DNA from: Xestospongia muta
Taxonomy: Eukaryota > Porifera > Demospongiae > Haplosclerida > Petrosiidae
Length of the DNA stretch: 64,000 nucleotides
Direction of reading: 5' to 3'
Assembly: GCA_963693285.1 (NCBI GenBank)
Contig: OY848917.1
Coordinates: 21,086,245-21,150,244, forward strand
The notes beneath the pieces are model-generated. The model ran no database searches and was not told where the DNA came from. It worked only from the letters and a program-made list of their open reading frames with translations. Below, in pieces: positions 60,801-64,000 of the stretch (position 1 is its first letter; the number at the start of each line of letters is the position of its first letter). Position numbers and translations under genes: made by a program.

Positions 60801-63253
60801 CTCCACCAGAGCAGTTGCATTCTGATCAAGGGAGACAGTTTGAGTCAGAACTATTGACTGAAGTTTGCAAGTTACTTAACATTCACAAAACAAGGACAAC
60901 ACCATACCACCCACAATGTGATGGACTAGTGGAGCGTTTCAACCGGACATTGCTCAATATGCTAGCCACATCGACTAAGGACCATCCCTTTGATTGGGAA
61001 ATGCAGCTTCCAAAGGTTTGTATGGCTTACAATACAAGTGTTCAGTCATCTACTGGCTATTCTCCATTCTTTTTAATGTTTGGACGAAAGGCGAAGTTAC
61101 CAATTGATCTTATGTATGGGTTCCAGCAAGCACAGACTACTACAAATGAATATGTTGCTGAATTACAGAGGACTATCTCTACAGCCTATCAGCATGTTAG
61201 AGAGAAGGTAAAGGGACAGCACGAAAGACAGAAAGAATATTATAATCGGAAAATTCATGGGAAGCCATATTCAGTTGGAGATTTGGTTTGGCTATACTCA
61301 CCAGTAGTTGCCAAAGGCAGATCAAAGAAATTACACCATCCATGGTTAGGACCATACATGATCATCAAGAAATTGTCTGATGTCACTTACCGAATTCAAC
61401 ATTGTAATAATAAGAAAAAACGTATGGTTGTTCATTTTGATAGACTGAAACCATGCCATCCTGGTACTCGTTTTCCAGACATCATAAGTAGACCTGACAA
61501 GTCAATTCAACCAACAGTGACATCTAACATCGGTGATTGTTTGGAATTGGTTGATGATGACATAGACCACACTGAAACACCTACACAACGGTACCTACAA
61601 GGACCAGGTACCCTCCTGATCGTTATGGTACTGTGATCTCACATTAATACAGAATTAGGGACTTATTCTTTCAAAGGAGGGGGTAATGTAATGCAGTTGA
61701 CTTAAGACCTTACCTTTGTTTATTGTTATACAGACAGACCTGTTAATTAGTGTTAATGTGCTAATTAGACCTTATCATATTTAGTCTATACTTCTTTGTT
61801 GTCTGGTTACCTTGCTCTTGTTTATTGTTCTTTTATTTTGTTCTTTGTTTGTAAACTTTACTTAAGTTCTGTATTTTGCTATGTGTGGTGTGTGTTAATC
61901 TGTTGGTACAGTCGTTGCATTACATATGCTATACATTAATTTTATCTCATTTAATGAATAAACCATAAATGCATGTCACAACTTACATAATTAGTAATGT
62001 CAGGGTTAGCACCATTATTAAGAAGAAGCTGAACACATTCATTATTGCCTTCCTTAGATGCAATGTACAAAGCAGTTTGGCCATCCTATGTAAACGTAAA
62101 AGTACAAACAACAAATGATTGTTAGTGTATATATAAATGATAAAAAAATTTAATAAAATGCTACATTTTGTCTTCTAACTACATAAATTACGAGAGAGAA
62201 GTTCTTTAATATAATAACAATATTAGACTACTTATTAATAATTCATTAGGTAAAACCTTTAATGTAGTGAACTGTCAGACATTGTTGATACAGATTAGAT
62301 GATAATTTTCTAAATGAGTCATAGTCTTCATCCTTGGGCTGTTGTGTCAAACTATAACTATTACTAAGTGTCAGAGGCTGTTTGTTATAATATGTTAAAG
62401 TTGATATGATACAAAGGAGTTCAAAGTATCAACATCAACTTATGAAATGATTGTATCAGATAGAATGACGCTATTTCATCACTTTAAATTTCCATGGTAA
62501 TCACTTAAGCCACAAACACATTTTAATTATTTTAATACAACTTAGATCATACTGTATTGCACATGTGCTTTGTTGTGACATTAACAACCCATGGGTCTGT
62601 TAGCCATTGGGTTTGTTTACATCACAGCACCTGTATCTGACATATAACCCTCATGGTTGTGTAAGTATACTTAACACTATCAATTACAAGTCAGCATACT
62701 TTGTCTCCAATGTTAACATTAGCTCCCTTGGACAGAGCATCCTTAGTACCTTCCAAATTTCCTTTTCTTAAAGACTCTAAAAGTAAAGTGTCCTAAATAG
62801 AAAGGTAAAATTTCTTACTTTTAACAGAATACTATTACAGAATTTTAAGATGTACATACACTCATATAGAACACTTATACTTCGAGTACGTGTGAACTTC
62901 TAAATGTGATATTACCTTATTACACTAAAAACTGTTCATTCACCAAAATGTTCTTATTACTTACTACCCAAACAATATTGACTAATAATTGCTGTACCTG
63001 TTTGATTTATAGGATATATATGTGCATATTTATATATTGTGAATGCTATAATTACATAAAGTGTATATCACAACAAGCACTACAAATATAGAGCAAGAGA
63101 TTTGGTACATAATATATATAAATGTGTACAAAGTCATAACATATGACTTACAGCCTGTACAGCTTCTAAATTGTTGGCATTAGCATTAACTAACATCTTT
63201 ATAATGTCATCATTTTTATTCCAATAAGCTGCATGAAGTGCTGTACGTCCATA
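51889..63253 (-). CDS. Ankyrin-Roc-COR-Death protein (DAPK C-terminus-like), 5' end outside the window
   Basis: Exons in transcript order: 63253-63152, 62792-62700, 62085-61987, 56210-56112, 55483-55385, 54874-52799, 52595-52529, 52196-51889 (TAA). All have AG/GT edges and matching phases; about 980 residues are visible. The first five exons are single ankyrin-type repeats (GRTALHAAYW; GQTALYIAS). The 692-codon exon starts with another (FGYTPLHAACQG), then a Roc GTPase with Walker A GNTGAGKSS (about residue 79 of the exon), DLAGHEE as the D-x2-G switch, GSRLDE in the G4 place, and a COR-like region (LSDKGLILF, WVVIDRAALLSEVNGVLF). The last exon is a Death-fold (NTWLTSQPSSVTWKTMISTL). Ankyrin-Roc-COR-Death is the order of the DAPK1 C-terminus; no kinase is in view. 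Roc domains bind GTP; Death domains recruit partners in cell-death or immune signalling. The substrate is unknown. The intron before 56210 contains a 5.1 kb retroelement. Confidence 0.88.
52197..52528. other. Intron of the ankyrin-Roc-COR-Death gene
   Basis: AT-rich intron between the last two exons; no internal feature seen. Confidence 0.6.
52605..52770. repeat. Intronic minisatellite, ~30 bp unit
   Basis: About five variants of gatccagtacagaatgtggt plus ataaatat lie in the intron between exons 52799-54874 and 52529-52595. Confidence 0.8.
56778..57039 (+). repeat. 5' LTR, 262 bp
   Basis: Matches the 3' LTR except for four substitutions and 24 extra bases (about 56992-57015, gtcaaagttgagaacacgga then actc). 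Confidence 0.96.
57041..57055 (+). promoter_or_regulatory. Primer binding site
   Basis: tggcgcagtgggtag, one base after the 5' LTR; complementary to a tRNA 3' end finishing in CCA. Confidence 0.75.
57073..57892 (+). pseudogene. Gypsy Gag, frameshifted
   Basis: Starts MAARPLVLPEPFTGEG at 57073 and shows the gypsy capsid pattern (WDQRIAHFENVAAVNAWDD; ARLTKRAQTAYQ). A one-base shift near 57398-57402 gives a stop (57403-57405), but the next frame continues VDKAFPDLQEDARDLLA. A second shift near 57770 precedes the zinc knuckle CRKCGRKGHYARGC (C-x2-C-x4-H-x4-C, about 57795-57837). It stops at 57889-57891, overlapping the pol frame. Confidence 0.9.
57888..59495 (+). CDS. pol: Gypsy Pol part 1: protease and reverse transcriptase
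   Basis: Protease active site NLDTGSAVTRI (about residue 44) and a GMDFLEEND flap-side motif. Reverse transcriptase: WASPIVLVRKKDG, CVDYRKLNAVT, FSTLDLISGYWQVEV, FGLCNAPATFQRLM, and the YLDD box in LVYLDDIIILG. It ends near YLGHIVSKNG because a one-base shift near 59488 produces a stop (59493-59495). The frame before the first Met is open from Gag, so expression was probably by frameshift or a shared polyprotein. Catalytic residues look intact. Confidence 0.93.
   Translation: MSRASKGYHQETQQYIQVSPITSTSTYKITATIYNLPVSFNLDTGSAVTRIRRDIWEVVQPSDCQLIPWTGPRLVGVEGTPLHVHGYANISVKLEKDTFHMRIIIVDSLTTEAIMGMDFLEENDCTIDIAKKCLCFPRTRMSIPFCRVKEVAQVDVTLDTSIQVPPMSEIEVMAKVESSGNTGTWLLEGKSSKGLSVQVANALVCPSSQRVPVRLLNPNSELATVHKNTRIATPEPSQEQTDESATEISVIQSEDLPEDKKQMLWGIVERCGEDLSEEQKKTFYLLLIAYNDVFAMSKQDVGRTKVLKHSISVGNAPPIRQAPRRMPVYRRDEVQKLLQGMLQDDIIQPSNSPWASPIVLVRKKDGSIQMCVDYRKLNAVTRKDAYPLPRIDDTLDTLSGSKWFSTLDLISGYWQVEVNKEDREKTAFCTHEGLFEFKVMPFGLCNAPATFQRLMNLVLAGLQWSSCLVYLDDIIILGRDFEEHLERTRAVLERLRKAGLKLQPAKCDFFKQEVRYLGHIVSKNGIATDPSKQRR
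59496..59779 (+). pseudogene. Gypsy Pol middle, broken by two stops
   Basis: Continues the thumb/connection (ITNWPTPSSKKEAQQFLGLA, then GYYRRFIKDFA) in another frame, with TAG at about 59672 (LQL-stop-EKL) and TGA at about 59719 (FN-stop-TFVLDTDAS). The D of the RNase H start (LDTDAS) follows. Confidence 0.88.
59780..61636 (+). CDS. pol: Gypsy Pol part 2: RNase H and integrase
   Basis: RNase H: KVIAYASRLLGKHEKRY, TRRELLAVVHF, RTDHGSLTWL, NADALSRM. Integrase zinc region HLGEEKTLSRL ... CNTCPTCATKK. Catalytic core: D in VAVDILGPLP, D in HSDQGRQFES, E in DGLVERFNRT. Then GYSPFFLMFGR and a C-terminal chromo-like segment (GDLVWLYSP, HPWLGPYMI, VVHFDRLKPC). No internal stop over 618 codons. The real protein starts upstream; ATG 59780 is only where the open frame is re-entered. 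Confidence 0.94.
   Translation: MQEDGSEKVIAYASRLLGKHEKRYCVTRRELLAVVHFIHLFRPYLLGKEFILRTDHGSLTWLTNFREPEGQLARWLERLQEYNFKVIHRRGKKHSNADALSRMACQQCGRESHDHSVIESIQTIGTVQLVGDRTTAELYKLQLDDPVVGAILRAKEIGKRPPDQSVNDNPKSRRLLQLWDQLVLNEKLLFRKFESQDGTLSHLQLVVPEKLQKEVLNELHGGELSGHLGEEKTLSRLKERFYWPGHWNDVRDWCNTCPTCATKKFTGMKHRAPLQTIKSGYPMQVVAVDILGPLPESDGGNRYILVAGDYFTKWMEAYAIPNQEAKTVAERLVNELFCRFSPPEQLHSDQGRQFESELLTEVCKLLNIHKTRTTPYHPQCDGLVERFNRTLLNMLATSTKDHPFDWEMQLPKVCMAYNTSVQSSTGYSPFFLMFGRKAKLPIDLMYGFQQAQTTTNEYVAELQRTISTAYQHVREKVKGQHERQKEYYNRKIHGKPYSVGDLVWLYSPVVAKGRSKKLHHPWLGPYMIIKKLSDVTYRIQHCNNKKKRMVVHFDRLKPCHPGTRFPDIISRPDKSIQPTVTSNIGDCLELVDDDIDHTETPTQRYLQGPGTLLIVMVL
61673..61683 (+). promoter_or_regulatory. Polypurine tract
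   Basis: aaaggaggggg three bases before the 3' LTR, the usual plus-strand primer. Confidence 0.8.
61687..61924 (+). repeat. 3' LTR, 238 bp
   Basis: Identical ends to the 5' LTR; lacks the 24 bases present there and differs at four positions. Confidence 0.96.
62793..63151. other. Intron between the first two visible ankyrin exons
   Basis: AT-rich; no further exon recognised. A plus-strand open frame at 62906-63091 has no motif. Confidence 0.5.
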
Positions 63254-64000
63254 CTAAATGATAATTGTGACAAAGATATGATGAGTCAAAATAAACAAAT
63301 AAACAAAACATAGATATAAAGATCAAAGTCTAAAGTATTGGATACCTCCCTGTCAAATGTTTTAAAGCTAAACTATTGGCCAAAAATAGTCCCTCATGAA
63401 GCTTCACCTAGTGTCATAGTGCCACATGAAATTTTTTTCTGTGCACCATGTGCTCGTGATTGTATTACAAGATACAAGGTCTGCAATTATATCACCAAAG
63501 AACTAGTCAAGCCTAGTGTTGATTGTAGACAACAAACATCATTTAAAGTCATAAAGGTTTGGAATTTATATTCCTTCTGAATTTAAGTACTATTTGAATT
63601 TAATCCCATCTGAAGCCTCATTTTATTAAAGGTTGTTAACCAGCCTCATTTGTCAAAGCAACTTGTCCGAAAAAAATATCTTAATTACAAAGACTTGTTA
63701 AGAAATTTGTACTAAAGCTGGATTGGAACACTATTTCAATGGACATAGTTTAAAGGTGACTTGTATACCGTTGAGCAAATTAGAAAAATCTGTAGTGAAC
63801 AGTTCATCCAAAGTGAAGTGGTCATTTTAGTACTGAACCAGTTAAACACTATGAGGGACAACCTCCTCCTGCAAAAAGTCTGCACAGGTACAGAAAACTC
63901 AGTAAATCAATAAATAAGATCGACAAAACTGTGGTTGGTCACAACTCTCTTCTAAAATCAACCCACTGCCTGAAATTACATGTACTCCTGATTTCTTTTG
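63254..64000. other. Upstream intron or flank, no exon recognised
   Basis: The ankyrin exon ending at 63253 begins in phase 0 after an AG acceptor, so earlier exons must lie further out. A plus-strand frame at 63338-63577 contains C-x2-C (FFCAPCARDCITRY...) and a plausible composition; similarity to decayed repeat-family tails is possible but not identified. Confidence 0.4.

Larger units (their letters stand above)
56778..61924 (+). mobile_element. Ty3/gypsy LTR retrotransposon inserted in an ankyrin-gene intron
   Basis: LTRs at both ends begin TGTAATGCA and end TGCATTACA. The 4 bp TATG flanks both sides (56774-56777 and 61925-61928). The order Gag - protease - RT - RNase H - integrase is the Ty3/gypsy order. 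Orientation is opposite to the host gene. Neighbouring copies of the host intron (cataatatatgttatacatt at about 56042) show the uninterrupted target. Confidence 0.96.
55317..62560. repeat. Tandem ~725 bp ankyrin exon-plus-intron units, three copies
   Basis: Exons 55385-55483, 56112-56210 and 61987-62085 and their introns are copies of one unit. Exon starts are 727 bp apart, then 724 bp once the 5.15 kb insertion and its target duplication are removed. Intron words such as ttaggacataatatatg, gattgttagtgtatatataa and cagattagatgataatt recur in each. The exons encode almost the same 33-residue repeat. Confidence 0.92.

Noticed and set aside
63338..63580. Plus-strand 80-codon frame with C-x2-C
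   Set aside because: No recognisable domain, no continuation and no splice context; kept only as part of the unassigned flank.

Overview
The window looks like nuclear DNA of an early-branching animal, most likely a demosponge. This is an inference from gene architecture (ankyrin-Roc-COR-Death protein, bubblegum acyl-CoA synthetase), AT-rich sequence, spliced genes with GT-AG introns, and dense relics of animal transposon classes (pogo, hAT, PiggyBac, THAP type, BEL/Pao, Ty3/gypsy). No species can be fixed from the sequence alone. I see no operon, CRISPR array, rRNA or tRNA.

Layout. 1-9.99 kb: a head-to-tail duplication of a ~4.3 kb unit (two near-identical copies and a decayed third) full of CATA, TG/TA and GGAT satellites, with duplications nested inside each unit. 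10-13.9 kb: mostly empty, with a 145 bp palindromic element and a glutamine-rich coding relic. 13.9-22.3 kb: a well preserved minus-strand ACSBG-type fatty-acyl-CoA synthetase gene, 17 exons located; one conserved segment of about 30 residues could not be found. A 519 bp hAT element with a perfect 8 bp target duplication sits in one of its introns. 22.6-35 kb: a graveyard of broken genes: a large orphan protein family (minus strand), a pogo/Tigger transposase, a RecQ-like helicase scrap, a second orphan family, a hAT C-terminus, a THAP-bearing element with long inverted repeats, and a PiggyBac transposase. 35-40.1 kb: a multiply disabled BEL/Pao retroelement. 40.5-43.25 kb: a dead, 3'-truncated copy of an AATF/Bfr2 ribosome-biogenesis gene. 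43.4-46.0 kb: a ZMYM1-type hAT transposase gene with one intron and only two in-frame stops. 46-51.9 kb: mainly non-coding, with a broken POT/SLC15-like transporter fragment.

51.9-63.25 kb: the most interesting gene, minus strand: five ankyrin-type exons, one 692-codon exon carrying the last ankyrin repeat, a Roc GTPase and a COR-like region, and a C-terminal Death domain. This is the C-terminal architecture of death-associated protein kinase, without any kinase in view; the 5' end lies beyond the window. Three of its ankyrin exons were made by recent tandem duplication of a ~725 bp exon-plus-intron unit. A Ty3/gypsy element (56778-61924, 4 bp target duplication, LTRs differing at four positions plus one 24 bp indel) has jumped into one of the duplicated introns. 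The neighbouring duplicate shows what the empty site looked like.

Only two host genes (ACSBG-like and ankyrin-Roc-COR-Death) look functional. Apart from these the window mainly records successive waves of duplication and transposition.
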